Positions 20,724 through 35,000 of a DNA stretch of 64,000 nt are shown piece after piece. The notes beneath the pieces are model-generated. The model ran no database searches. It saw only the letters and a program-made list of their open reading frames with translations, and was not told the origin of the DNA. The stretch is from NCBI RefSeq assembly GCF_014805685.1, contig NC_060886.1:30034862-30098861 (forward strand). Direction: 5' to 3'. This DNA is from Silurus meridionalis. Lineage: Eukaryota > Chordata > Actinopteri > Siluriformes > Siluridae. Made by a program: the position numbers and the translations under genes. Position 1 is the stretch's first letter; every line of letters starts with the position of its first letter.

Positions 20724-23370
20724 ATGCTGGGTTTGAGCCTCGTAGCTCGGCGCCGGACGCCGCCTGAGCTGCAATTAATTTGCACCGAATGATTTGACGC
20801 TTATTTTTTTCCTGCGCTGCTGCTCAGTGAGCCGTTGCACGGCGTTAACGCTGTTCTTCTGCTCTTCCTCCTCCTGTCAGCGACTCAGCAGCATGTGAGT
20901 CACAGACACTCACACTTCTGAAAAGGGCCCTTTTTTTGTGGGGTCTTTTTTTTTTTTGTAGTAGAACAACAAATACTTCACCTGCAGATAAGGAGTGAGA
21001 GAATAATGAAGGGCGCTCGAGCAAACAATGGCGCCGTTCTCCATGAAAAATCCTCTCCCCTCAAATCATTGCGGCTTCTTTAAACCTTTTCCTCCTACGC
21101 TGTCCGTGCTTGGGGGGCGTGATCTCGCAACCTTCTGGGTTTCTCAAATCAGTACAATTGCAGGAGATAAAAGGTAAGGGTTTGGTAGAAGATTAAATGG
21201 TCTGTAGAAGATGGCCATTAAGGATGTGGTAGAAGATAACCATTAGGGATCTGGTAGAAGATAATCATTAATGATCTGGTAGAAGATAACCATCAATGAT
21301 CTGGTAGAAGATAACCATTAATAATGTGGTAGAAGATAACCATTAATTATCTGGTAGAAGATAACCATTAGGGATCCGGTTGAAGATGACCATTAGGGAT
21401 CTGGTAAAAGATAACCGTTAATGATCTGGTAGAAGATAACCATTAGGGATCCGGTTGAAGATAACTAGGGATCTGGTTGAAGATAACCATTAGGGATCCG
21501 GTTGAAGATAACTAGGGATCTGGTTGAAGATAACCATTAGGGATCTGGTTGAAGATAACCATTAGGGATCTGGTTGAAGATAACCATTAGGGATCTGGTT
21601 GAAGATAACCATTAATTATCTGGTAGAAGATAACCATTAGGGATCTGGTTGAAGATAACCATTAGGGAAAATAACCAATAAATGGTTGGTAGAAGATAAT
21701 TAGGTTGGTAGAAGATAAGCAGATGATCATCATTAAGGTTTTGGTTTTCAGTATCGATGTCAGTACTGGAAATGAAATCATGATATCGTGTCTACTTGAG
21801 TGAAAGAACCCAATAGGAACGGAATAAGCGATTCAGTAATCATCTCACGGGTCTGTTTAACGATCAAGTTTGAAATTTCTCCTTTAAAGGTTCTCATCGT
21901 TTGCTTGAATTGTGCATTGCTGGATTTTTCCCCTCATTCGCTGAGGCTGTATATCTTCTTCTTTCTTCTCTCAGTGATTTGGACCCCCTCCAGGCTCCCC
22001 ACTGGTCCGTTCGGGTGCGAAAAGCGGACAATCCCCAGTGTTTGCTCGGTAAGAATATCGCACTCGCGCTCGTAAACCCTGAAACCCGGCCGTTCCAAAC
22101 GTAGCTTCAGGAGAAAAAGGTTTCTTCCTGTAAACATCACAGCAGGGCAGGGCGGAGGTGCGAGGAGAACGAGTGGATGAGCGGACATGTCATGAGGCCG
22201 TGTGGAGGAGAATATATACGAGTTGTGTGAATTAATGGGAATTCCTAAAATCCTTCTTAATAACCTTGAATTAGATTCTCAACTTGGGGCCTTAAAAATA
22301 CTGAAATGTGATAAGCTCTGTAGCAGAGCTCAAAAGTCGGTTAAAATGGCCGTCTCCCATGACATCCGTTGTCCTTCGAGACTTTTAACTGTTACAAAGC
22401 CATCGAAACCGTATAACGCAATAACGCGACGAGACGGAGACAGTGGAACAGGAACATAGTTGGATGTTTGTGCACCAAAAACAGCAATAAAGCCTCGGTC
22501 TGTATCGAGTCACCACCAATTAGATTCCCAACCGTTTACCTTTTTTCACTATTTCACAGAGGTCCACCTGTCTTCACCAGAGTACCCATAATGCCTTCGA
22601 TATTGTAGCAGGGATCTTCGGGTCCCGTTCATCCGTCTGATTGCTCCCCGCGGAGGAATTCGCCGTCTCGTAGTGCTGAGTGCGCGAAATTAGAAGTGTT
22701 TAAAAAAGTTTCTGTCGACGCGACTCCTCGGTCTTCACCCGAAAGCTTGTGATCTCAAACGCCTCGATGTTGCTGAGCGTTACTTTTTTATTTCTCAAAT
22801 TATTACAAATACCTTTTATTTGTTGATTATCTCGAGGTTTGCTGTCGTGCAGCACGCTTGGACTAATTCCAGGAAACCCTCGAGCTGAAAGACGGCTTTT
22901 ATCAATGGTTCAATGGTGCTCCGATGCGGTTGAATAAATTGAATGGACTGATTTGATGCCAGGAGTTTGATTGACACCTTTGTGAACCGCAGGCGACTTT
23001 CTTATGGAGTTCCTCAAGCTGGGCAGCCGGAAGGAGTCCACAGAGGAGATCCTGGGTAGGAGTTCAGCCGAGGAAGAGGGCAAAGGTCAGTTTCTGCGTT
23101 TTTGTTGCAGTGTACAGGGTGGTGCATGGATTTTAGAAATTTTTGTCAGGTACATTGAGGATTGTTTAGAACCAACTAGACTCATAGTTCCAAAATAGTT
23201 ACTCTGTCTGTCTATCTATATTTGTCTGTCTCTGTCTGTCTCTGTGTCTGTCTGTCTGTCTCTATCTATTTATCTCTCTGTCTGTCTGTATTTATCTATC
23301 TGTCTGTCTATCTATATTTGTCTGTCTGTCTGTCTCTCTGTGTCTGTCTATCTGTCTGTCTGTCTCTGTA

Positions 23371-23403
<33 letters not shown>

Positions 23404-23412
23404 ATCTGTTTA

Positions 23413-23449
<37 letters not shown>

Positions 23450-24273
23450 GTTTATGTCTGTGATCATCAACAACACTATTTGCTGCACGTGTGATGGGTG
23501 TGAGTTTTGAGTATTTTCAATACAAATCCCAATGAATGCACAATCACGCAAAAGTATGTGCACCCCATAATCTAATCCGATAACATTATTTTAATTACTG
23601 TTAAATCGCGATCAGAATTTTGTGCATCTGTGCTCTTCTAATATTTAAGCTTTTGGATTTAACTGCTGACGCTGTTTTTTTATTTTATATTCAGATTTAG
23701 TTCAGTTCACATTAATTTGTATTTCTCGAGCTCTTTTCACAGTGGATATTGTCTCAAAGCAAACTTATAGAATGTTACAAAAATGTATTTACCTGATGAG
23801 TAACTCAGGCCTTGATGATGTAGGTTCTACCAACTGCTGATAAAGGAGGTGTTTTCATGTTCTGGTACACTTATATTTAAATTGCGAGAAAAACCTCCCT
23901 TAGTAATTTCACATTTCAACGTTTTCTTCTCCATTACGTCCAATTCATCTCACACCTCTCTGAGCTCACATCTGAGCTTCCAATCACAATCCTCTAGTCA
24001 GACTGACCAAATATGTACATTTTACTAACATAAACATAAAGAAATTGCATTATGCAGATATGATATACATTTTTTTTTTCCTACACGTGTTTGATTTCTC
24101 AGACAACAGTGACATCACGCAAGCGCTGTCCAAGCTGACGGAGCCCACGGCCGTGCCGATCCCCAAGCTGTCGGTCTCCAACATGGTGCACAGCGCTCGC
24201 AAACGCATCAGCCGCCACCGCCGTAACGACCAATCACCGCTCAGTAACGATGTCCTCAACTCCATCTTACTGG

Positions 24274-24304
<31 letters not shown>

Positions 24305-24930
24305 GATTGCACTCGGTGTCATGTACTATAATGAATTGCACTCTATTGGCAAAAGTATGTGGACACCTGAGATTGCTATTTGCTTCTTTTTGAACATCCA
24401 TTACCATATGTAGTCCTCAGTGGCAGATGTTCGACTAGATTTTATGGAGATTTGTGGAAATTCATTCAGCCAAAAGGGTGTTCATAAAGTCAGGGACTCA
24501 CGGAGGTGAGGTAAGAAGGTCACCTCAAAAAAGGGTTGAGCTGCATCATAGGAGATCTTCCTCTTCACCCCATATCTTCATGGAGCTGGTTTTGAGCACA
24601 GGAGCGTCATCAAGCTGGAACAGGTTTTATGCTGTGTAGGAAGCGGCAGCTCAGTGGTTAAGATGTTGGACTTCTGAACAGAAGGTCATACGTTTAAATC
24701 CCACCACCACTATGCTGCCACTGCTGGGCCCTTGAGCAAGGCCCCTAACCCTCACCTGCTCAGGTGAATGAATGAGATCATTGTAAGTCTATCTGGATAA
24801 GAGCGTCTGCTGCATATGTCAGTGTTGGGTAAAGAATCAAAAAAGTCACGTGTCCCAACGCTTGTGGCCACGCAGCATTACGTGCATATAAACGTGAATT
24901 CATTTAGGTCAGAATGTAAACGTTTTCCCT

Positions 24931-24984
<54 letters not shown>

Positions 24985-25027
24985 ATTTCCATCCTACGAG
25001 TGAGGGATAAATCCTCAATATGAAGCT

Positions 25028-25075
<48 letters not shown>

Positions 25076-25659
25076 CGATGTCTAGTCACTGATATTATCT
25101 TTGCAATGAGCTTAAAGCGCTATTCAGCTCAACCGTTTTCATCCGACATGCTGGAAATCTGAAATGGCAGCTATAAATATGTCGTATTTTACAGTAATAA
25201 AACCCAGACTTCGCTTTTATACTTTATTTATTTCTTTTTGACATTTTCTATCGCGTAGGATTGAGTTTCACAAACGAAGCCGAAGGAAGAAAAGACAATC
25301 TGCGAAAAAAAAAAAAAAAGTGTAATCAAGGTGGTGGGGATAAAAAATAAAAACACTAAAACTCAAACTGTGCGGCCAAAAGTATCGGGACACCTGCTTT
25401 TCCCAGTATGTGATTTCGTCCTGTAGGACGTCTTTGGTTGCTGTGGCACGAAATTTTCGCCTTCACTTGAACTAGGAGACCCCAAACCTGTTCCATCATG
25501 ATCAAACCCACCTCCATGACCATACATGGGTTGGAGTGGAAGATCTCCTGCTAGAGCGCTCTAGCCCTATTGAATATATAGTACCTGAACTTTCTCAAAA
25601 CTAGAGGAACATCTTTCCCAGAAGAGTGGAGGTTGGAAATGAGGACTACATGTGGAATG

Positions 25660-25695
<36 letters not shown>

Positions 25696-25838
25696 TGGAT
25701 GGATGGATGGATGGATGGATGGATGAATGGATAGATAGATACTACATGGCAAAAATTATTGGGACAACAGACATTCAGAAAGAAATAAATTACACGGCCA
25801 AAAGTATTGGGACACCAGATAGATTGGCTGGATGGATG

Positions 25839-25870
<32 letters not shown>

Positions 25871-28800
25871 TACTACATGGCCAAAATTATTGGGACATCA
25901 GACATTCAGAAAGGACTAAAATAAACTATATGGCCAAAAGTACACTATCAGGACACCTGGTAGATAGATGGATGGATATATAGATGGATAGATAGAGAGA
26001 GAGAGGAGTCACAGCTTTGCCCCCCCAGCACCAGCACCCAGCTGCTCAGTCTCATCCCACCTGCCCATGTAGTTGATCAGAAATCTTCTGCTTATTTCCT
26101 TTCAGTACAGAAGTTGAAGGTAAAGACGTGCTCTCTGATTAAATGCAGGTGTTTTGTGTTAGTATCTCTTCCCAGATGCAGCGCTGGACAAATCGGACTC
26201 GAGCGAAGCGAAAGCGCCGCACTCGAACCCTGGAGTAAAGACCGACCAGGACAAAGACACGGAGGACCACGTAAGCCCTTCTTCGTTCTTTAAATCATCA
26301 AATGTTTGTAGATTTTGTAGATTTAGGTGAGATGTGAAGTCCTGGGGTGCAGTCAGCATGGAAACTGATCTTAAAGGTGATCAGCAAGGGGTTCATGATC
26401 ATGTAAAGCAGATCTCCATGGAGCTGGGTTTGTGCCCAGGTGCATTGTAATGCAAGAACACGTTAAGGTCTCTTGGTTATACACTTAAATGTCTTCAACT
26501 TTATGGAAACAGTTTGGAGAGGATCCACATACGGCCGGGAGCGTCCCAATACTTTTGTCTACGCCACGTACGATTCCATTACTCTTCACTAATAGAAATC
26601 GATGCGCTGTGTCCCGGACGCAGTGGGCGATAACGATTTACACGCCGCGTTCCGAGTCTCCCGCCTCGTTACTATTAAACGGAGCAAATGGAGTGTAAAC
26701 ACGGGGTTCAGACGGATTTGATTTATACGGATTTTTGAATATAAAAAAAAAAACGTGAATCTCTGCTTCAACAATCGACGGAACCAAAGTTTGATTGATG
26801 GTGTCACTGCACCAGTTAATAGCAGAGGGCATTTGGGTTTGGCTGTAGACATTAAATTAATGAAGCTTCCCCGTTTTCTTTTTCTTTTTCTCTCCCCCGA
26901 CTGTAGAGCGTCCACATTGAGAACAGTGTTAGCAATAAAACCAGGAACGAAAACGTAGCCAACTCTCCGTGAATTCAGTCTGTGAACAATCTGAGATCTA
27001 TAAAGGTTCAGGCGTAACACCATGCAGAACAATACGGCTTTAGAGCTCACGCAGAAGCCATACAGTTAAAAAAAAAAAACATTTACACGTCAAAAACACG
27101 CCTACAAACGTGATTCGTGCTCGAGAAGGCCACACGATTGGGGTGATAAAAAACTAATTTATTTCAAATATTTTTGTTTGATCAATGATGATAATTAGAC
27201 GATATTTTGCTAAATGTGTTATATTGCTGGTACATTCAGGACCATGGACAGCGGACCCCAACAATCTTGGATATTATTGTTCATATTCAGTTCACAGCAG
27301 TGACACTTCAATCTTAATAGGTTTAAATAGATTTTTTACATTTTATGGGCATTTTTTTACCTTTAAATAATTATTTTTTAAAGTGTGCATCATCTTTTGA
27401 GTCAAATTCTTACATTTAATGAGTTACACTTTTTGGCTGTTACCAAGCGAATGAAATCAGTGTCAACAAAATTCATCATTCATTGCAATGCAGAGGAAAC
27501 TAAATCTGCATCTGAAGTGGCGTTTAGATGCATTTACACACAATTTAATGCAGCTCCGAGGGACATGTATTGCTATTATTGATATTTGAGAATATAAAAA
27601 ATGAGAAGATACTTTGAATGTAAAATGAAAACCGCCAGCAGCAAATCACTGTTAATAAGCGAGTCATTTGCGATTGAACCGAATCATTTTAAACGGGTGA
27701 TTCGTTCAGGAACGAAACGTCATCATGTTGCTCAGAGATGCAAAACAGTGCTGTGCCAACAGCCAATTTGAGCAAAATTCACTTAATATTAAATGGAACT
27801 GTTGTATAAAATCAAATCGTGGTGATTTTGGGGGGAAAAAAGAAAAATGAGCCTTTTATGTGATTAACTGTATGAAATGATATAAATGTACACATTTTCT
27901 GCTCCTGTATCTTGAATTTTCTAACCATTCAAAATTCACTCTAAATGCACACTAAAGTACTAGACTTCTTTACGTGAAAAACGTGTTGTTTTCTTTTTCC
28001 ACTTGTCCAAAGTAGCTCCATTGAGCAACAAACTCTTGGCATTCTCTCATTTAAATTAATTTGACATTTCTTGCCTTCTTTCTATGCTTTCAACCATTAT
28101 GTCATTCATAGGAAAGGGTGAGTACAGAGTCAACAACCTTAATTAGTGCTGCTACAACTACTGTACAAATCCATATTATGGCAAGAAACAGAAGAAGGAA
28201 AGAGGAAAAACATTTAACATTTATTACTTTAGGAAATGAAGGTCGCTCAATTTGAAATAGCGCAAAAACTGTATCAGAACCATCAACCACTATGATGAAA
28301 AAGGCTCGTTTGGGGACCGTAACAGCAAAAATAAGGACCAGGAGCTACCTCTGCTGCAGAGGATAAGTTTATTAGATTTAGAATCGACAGCCTCGGAAAT
28401 CGGGGATTTCTCAGATGAGTGGCAGACTATTTGAGTCAGGTGTTTCCGGCAGATTTGCAGCAAAGAAACCATTATTTCAGAAGAAGGACATGCACAAGAG
28501 ATGTGATGGGGATGAGAAACGGAAGGAATGGACGTTAGATCAGAGGAAAAACGTCCTTTGGTCTGTTGACTCCAAATGAGAGATTTTTGGTTTTAACAAT
28601 GTTTTTAAGAAATTCTGTTTTGTTCACCAAAAAATTCCACACGTGTATTTCCGTCGTTTGGATGTCTTCATGTGCATGTGTGGTGTGTTTCTCCTGGGCA
28701 GAACCTGTTCAGCGTGCTGAAGTCGGCTCCGTGGGACTGCCTGACCTACAGACTGGCGTTGTGCGTGTGTTTGGTGAACTTCTACCACGGCGGTGTGAGA

Positions 28801-28978
28801 GCCGTGGCCCACCTCTGGCAGGAGTTTGTTCTGGAGATGCGCTATCGCTGGGAGAACAATCATCTCATCTACGGGTAAAGTGACTTCACACGACGTCAAG
28901 CGAATCCAGACGCCAATCCTCAACTTTCACTGTTGCTATGGTGATGTGATTGAGATTGTGATGGAGTGTGTGCTCAGA

Positions 28979-29024
<46 letters not shown>

Positions 29025-32000
29025 CTTTGTGTTTGACTTAAAACCTGAGATCAAAAAGCAGAAGCAAGTCGGGGCCCTGATGACTTGATACGCAACGTTT
29101 TCGAAATGTATTAGTGTAAAATATTTATTAAATTCTCCATTCAAAGAAACGTTTTGATTTAAAAACCTTCGCAACACGTGATCACGTGTACAACACCACG
29201 CTTCATCCCTCAGACCAAGCGTTCCGGGATTAAATTCACCTGGATTAGTTTACATCCTGGCGCTTTAAAGGTTAGCATTTTGGCGCGTTTATTGTCCGCA
29301 TATATTTATTTGTTTGTTTGCGTGCAAACAGATTTGTCATACTTGATCATTTGGGTTCGACATCAGATTTGTCATATCACACGTTCCGCCTGTGCGCCGA
29401 TGCTTTTTTGCTAATTGCTCCCTAGACCCGATGCGGACCATCTGCCATTTACATCAGTGAGAGGAAATTTACACCATTTTGCATTTTCTCCGTTCAAAAC
29501 CGGTCGGTTTGTAAACGATATTCGATGTGAATGTTGGTAACCCCAAATTCCCACAAAAAAAATACATTTTTCAAATAACTCACTAACGAGACAGATGGCA
29601 CTCGACTTTAAAACGACCTCAGTTTGGACTTAAGTCTCCACGTTCAATTATTTTGGTGGCCGAATGGGCAATTAAATCTCAGAGGAGCCTGACGAGCGCT
29701 CCGTACCCGTCCTGCTAATCGGAAAACGGAACAATACGCCGCGTCCCTCCGGTTTTCCAGACCTGCCATCTCATTGTGTGCTAATGAGAGGTGGGAAAAA
29801 AACAAAAGGAGAAATGCAAACGGATCCATTGTTAAGGTTCTCGTATTGTCTTTGTATTAATGGTTATTCGACAGATTGTTTCCGCTATTCAATTCCTCTC
29901 CCTTCTTTGCGTCGGCTCGTGTCGTTCCCAGGTTGCCTGCTGGGCCTCCGGATCTTCGATGCTGCCTTCTACACCAAAAACTCCAGGTAACCCTTTATTA
30001 CTGTGATCTTTTCTTATATTTGTTTATATATTTATCCATTTCTCCGAGTCGCTCCGTGGCTCGAGATGTGGCTAGGGTTGCAAAATTCCGGTTTTCTTTT
30101 TCAAGATTTTCATTGGAATTAATGGGAATAAACTGGGAATTTACTAAATTGCAGGTGAAACTAGAACAGGGAACAAAAGAAAAAGACAAATTCCTATCCA
30201 ATTTGATCAATCACCCCTTACTGCAAGGTTACTGAGGCCACGCCCATTACATGCATTTGAGCACACAAAGTATTGTAAAAAAAATTCTTCTGGGTAAAGT
30301 TTACACATAATGTACATAAATATTACATACATTTATATTTGAAACTTCCTTGTGCTGTGTGTGACAGACAAGTGATGCTATTTTTTTATCTGTATCATGT
30401 TGAATGCATGTCGGCTTATGACCGAACCAAACGTTTGTTTGTATATGATAGTTTTTATAAATTTCCCCATATTTCTAATTAATTCCCATGAATATTACGT
30501 AAGTCTCCGACTTGGAATATTTCCAAAATTCCTCCGATGAATTTCCTTTTGAAACTTTCCGGAAATTGTACGCCCCTCTGTGACCCTAGACCCCTGATGG
30601 CCATTTCATAAAGTCATACAGATGGAGAGGAAGGAAAAGTGAAAAGAAAGAGAGAGAGAGAGAGAGAGAGATGGGAGTAATATCTGTATGAGTAGCTGAA
30701 GCAGAAAGTGCCTCTTTATCTGCAATCACCTCAATAAAATGAGGCACCCAGACGGTACCATGGTCATAAAATAAGTGGCAAACCACCATTACCCCCCCAC
30801 CCTCTCTTTCTCTCTCTCTCTTTCTCTCTCTCTCTCTCAATTTGCTATCCATCGGCATGCTTTATTCATTTCTCCATGCATGTATAAAGTTAGTGCCACT
30901 CGATACAGTAGTTTGTGCATCATATACCATGAGACTGCAGGCTGAATGAGAGAGATGAAAGAAGAATTACAAGACTGGGTGAATGGATTGACAGACAGAC
31001 AGACAGACAGACAGACAGAATGAGCAATTAGATGAGAATTATCGGATGGATGGATAGATAGATAGACAGAATGGGTAAGTGGATAATAGGGGGGTGAATT
31101 GATAAATAGGTAGATGGGTAGATTGATAGGTGGATGGATGGATTTAAAAGATTGGCACAGATAAAGGTGGATGGATGGATAGATGGCATTGACAGACAAA
31201 TGGACAGATCTAAAGTGTCATTTGTCCAGAGGACGTTCTCCCAGAAATGTTGTGGCTTGTATGTATAAATTTTAACAAAGAAAACAATTAGTCTGACCCA
31301 CCAGACTCCAATTATACATTTGTGGCATTTGGAAGATGCCATCTTAATGCATTTCTCCCATTCACCACTTTTCTGTGGGCTCCTACAGATTTGTTCATCC
31401 CTGTAAAATAAAAAAAAAATGCTTATATAAAGGTTTCATTTCAACGAGTTCTCTTTCCTACACAGATGCTCAACTGCTGCATCGAGCACAAGAAAGTGAG
31501 GGACGAGCTCCGGAAAGACGTGTCCAGCGATAACGGCCTCCCGGTGCCTCAGGTGTCCCCGGGGAAGTCCTGCGATTCGTGGAGCGACAGCGAGGACGAG
31601 TTCTTCGAGTGCCTGAGCGACGCCGAGGACATGAAGGATGCAGCTTCGGACGGGGTTAAAGCAGCAGTAGTTAAAATGAAGCCTGAGGGTCGACTGCAGC
31701 CTCATGGCAAGCTGACTCTGCTCAACTCGAACGAGCCGCTCTACATTCCCATCACGCAGGTGAGTCAGGAACACCGGCGTTCGACAAGCCGTCATTCACC
31801 TCCTCTCATGTCCCCTAACAAAGCCAAAAAAACTTTCATTTTTCGAATCGTCTTCACTCAAGATTGTACAAGTTATATAAATGTGCTGAGTACCGTATAG
31901 CCGATTGTGGGATCATCGTTCATGAGCGCGGAGGTTATGTGGGAGGGGAACTGGAAGTAATAAGGTTGGTAAATAATTAAGTTGGTAGGTTGGTCAATAG

Positions 32001-35000
32001 GTTGGTAGGTAAATAATTTGGTTGGTTGGTTGGTCAGTAGGTTGATAAGTAAATAATTAGGTTGGTTGGTTGGTTGGTTGGTTGGTAAGGAGGTTGATCA
32101 GTAGGTTGGTAGGTAAATAATTAGGTTGGTTGGTAAGGAGGTTGGTCAGTAGGTTGATAAGTAAATAATTTGGTTGGTTGGTTGGTTTGTTGGTAAGGAG
32201 GTTGGTCAGTAGGTTGATAAGTAAATAATTAGGTTGGTTGGTTGGTAGGGAAGTTGGTCAGTAAGTTGGTGGGTAAATAATTAGATTGGTTGGGAAGTAA
32301 GGAGGTTGGTTGGTTGGTTGGACAAGGTACTGGGACTTTTCTAGCCATATGTCCTGACCGTTACCTCAAAGTTGTAGACACTCAGTTGTATTGGCAAGAA
32401 ATGTTCCCTTCACCTGAACTAGGAGACCCAAATGAAAATGGGTTCGACTTTTGATTCTGGTTTCTCTCAAGGGTTCTTCCTCATGCCAACGTTTTTTCCG
32501 TGCCACAATTGCGCCGTGCTGCTCATCAGGCATAAATACACATAAATCATTTACTTATATCCAAATTTTACTTATGCCCACTTACACAAATCCAGCTCCA
32601 TATGCTTTACATCGATTGAAGTGGAAGATCTCCTTCTATAGAGCTCTGACTTCAACCCTATAGGGATGATTTTTTCACACTGACTGCACTCCAGGAGCCT
32701 CCTCACCTACATCACTATCTTACTCTCCAAACACACTTGTAACTAAATGAATCTCACAAATCTCCACAAAATCCTGTGGAACATCTTTCCAGAAGAGTGG
32801 AGGTTCTCATAACAGTACACGGAGACTAAACATGGAATGAGGTGTTACCATTACATACGATTATTTTTTTGAATAATGCATACTGCTGTTATATGCAGAA
32901 TGATACAGACGTCTTGGTTTCTTTTCCAAACTAAAGTTTTGTTTGTTTTGGAACATCTGCTCAGATACACAGTCGCTGGCCCTAAAAAAAAAAAAGAAGA
33001 AGAAAGGAAGTTTTCAATATAACGATGGTGCCGTGACGTCAACGCGCTCCAGCTCGAGGTGTTAAAAAAACAAGTCTTGTTGCAGTTAATCAGAATGCGA
33101 AAGTAGGGCACAGATGGGTAACAGTGCGTTCTGCCAGCACCTCGTGGCCGTTTTTCACAACTCGAGCCGTAAATCGAGAAGTTTTCGACTAAAATAAGGC
33201 GCCGAAGAGTCTCGAAGGCGTGCAGCCTGCAACACCTCTGCATCCCCGACCCAGAGATATCGGCTTTTATAGATCACTTTATATATAACCAAAAGTTATT
33301 CTGACTTCTCCCAGACTTCTGCTTCATCCTGAGATTCTACAGACAAGGAAGCACACGATTTATATCAACGTCTTTGGAAGTGGAAGCATGATCTTCTCTT
33401 TACCTAAATGAGGAGACCCCCAGACCTATTTCCTGTTTCTGTGCACAAAACCAGATCTATGTAGATACTCTCACCATGGAAGACCGGAGTAGAAGACCTC
33501 CTGCTGTAGAGCTCCGACCCTCACTGAATGATATCAACATGACAAAGTATGTTTTAAGGTATTTGGAAGATGCCAGTTGAGGGGTCTTGGTCAGGGGGGT
33601 CCAGGGGTCAGCTTGGAGGTGCTGGGATTTGATCTCATGACCTGCTGATCAGAAGTCCCAATTTCTCACCACTGAGGTGCCACTTTCCTGGTGCCCTTGT
33701 GGGTGAACACGCACAAGTCTCCTCAAGCACCATCCCGAATCTGGTGGAACGTCTTACCAGAAGAATGGAGCTTCTGTGGAGGTGGAGTGGGATGTGCATC
33801 TAAGTGCTCAGGTGTTTTGTCTGTGAGAAATAAGAGGAAAAGAGAGAGGAATGAAAAAGTGTCAGCAGATTTTCTTTTCATCTGTTCTTTTTTTTTTGCT
33901 ATGCCGTTTCTCAAATCTGTACATTTTTCTTTTCTCTCTTTTTTTTTGTCCCCCTCTTTTTTCCGTTTGCATCTTGTTTGCCGTCTGTCACGCTTCTGCC
34001 TGTTCTTCTCTCTCTCTCTCTTTCTCTCTCTCTCATTATTGCTATAATTTTCTCCCTCGCTCCCTCAACACCCTTTTCTCAGCTCTCCCTTTATTAGATC
34101 TGAAGCGCTCCCTCCTTTTTTTTCCCCTTTAATAATCTCTCTTTTCACTTTTTTTTCTGTTTTTAAAGCTCGTCTTGTTGCATCTTATTTGTCAACGTCT
34201 ATTTTTTTTCTCGCTCTCAAGTTCTATTCTTTTCTCTTTTTTTCTGTCATCTTTTCCTTCGCTCCGGGTCCCCGTGGGGGCCTGAATGGGCTTTCAGCTT
34301 ATTAGAACCAGGACGAAGGAAGAGTAGTTTTTCGAGGTCCGAAGCAGTTTCGAGGACTTCCTGCGCTTCCTACAAAAGCTTTTCGGAGGTCAAATGTATC
34401 AGGACACCCGACGTCTCCGCTCTCGTGTGGTTCTTCCTCAAAGTGGGAGGCGTACGATCGGATTCAGATGCAGGAGCAATGATATGTTCCCTTTGCTTGA
34501 ACTGTTCCAGCATGACGATGCCCCTGTGCACATCGAGAGAGCTCCAGGAAGATCTGCTTCACATGATTTGGAGTGGGAAGATCTTGAAGCCACTCAATTC
34601 CATAGTATCCGTCTTTGGATCTGGTTTTTAGCAGCAAGACTCGAACGTGTTCAATGACAAACAGAGAATGGGTGGGGAAATAGTGCAAGACAGTTGTTGT
34701 GTGATGGAGTGAGGGATGTCCTGAAGAATGAAGTGCAATAATGGCGTGAGGAATTGGGTGGAGAATGGAGAAAAGAGTGAGTGATACGATGGAGAATAAA
34801 GTGTTGAATTTGGTGGAGAACGGCTGAGGAACTATTGAGCAAAGGCTGAATTGGTTGAGGAATGGGATGGAGAATGGACTGAAGAATAGCATGAAGAATG
34901 GAGAAAAGAATTGAGTGAGGAATGGGGTGGAGAATGGAGTGAAGAATAGCATGAAGAATGGGGTGGAGAATGGGTTGAGGAATAGGGAAAAACCTTCGAG

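Noticed and set aside
21165..21720. Regular repeats resembling a CRISPR array
   Set aside because: Units are contiguous with no unique spacers, in a vertebrate intron.
26163..26176. Alternative acceptor CCCAG for exon 14
   Set aside because: It would break phase with exon 13 and drop YLFP, which is conserved as FLFP in mammals.
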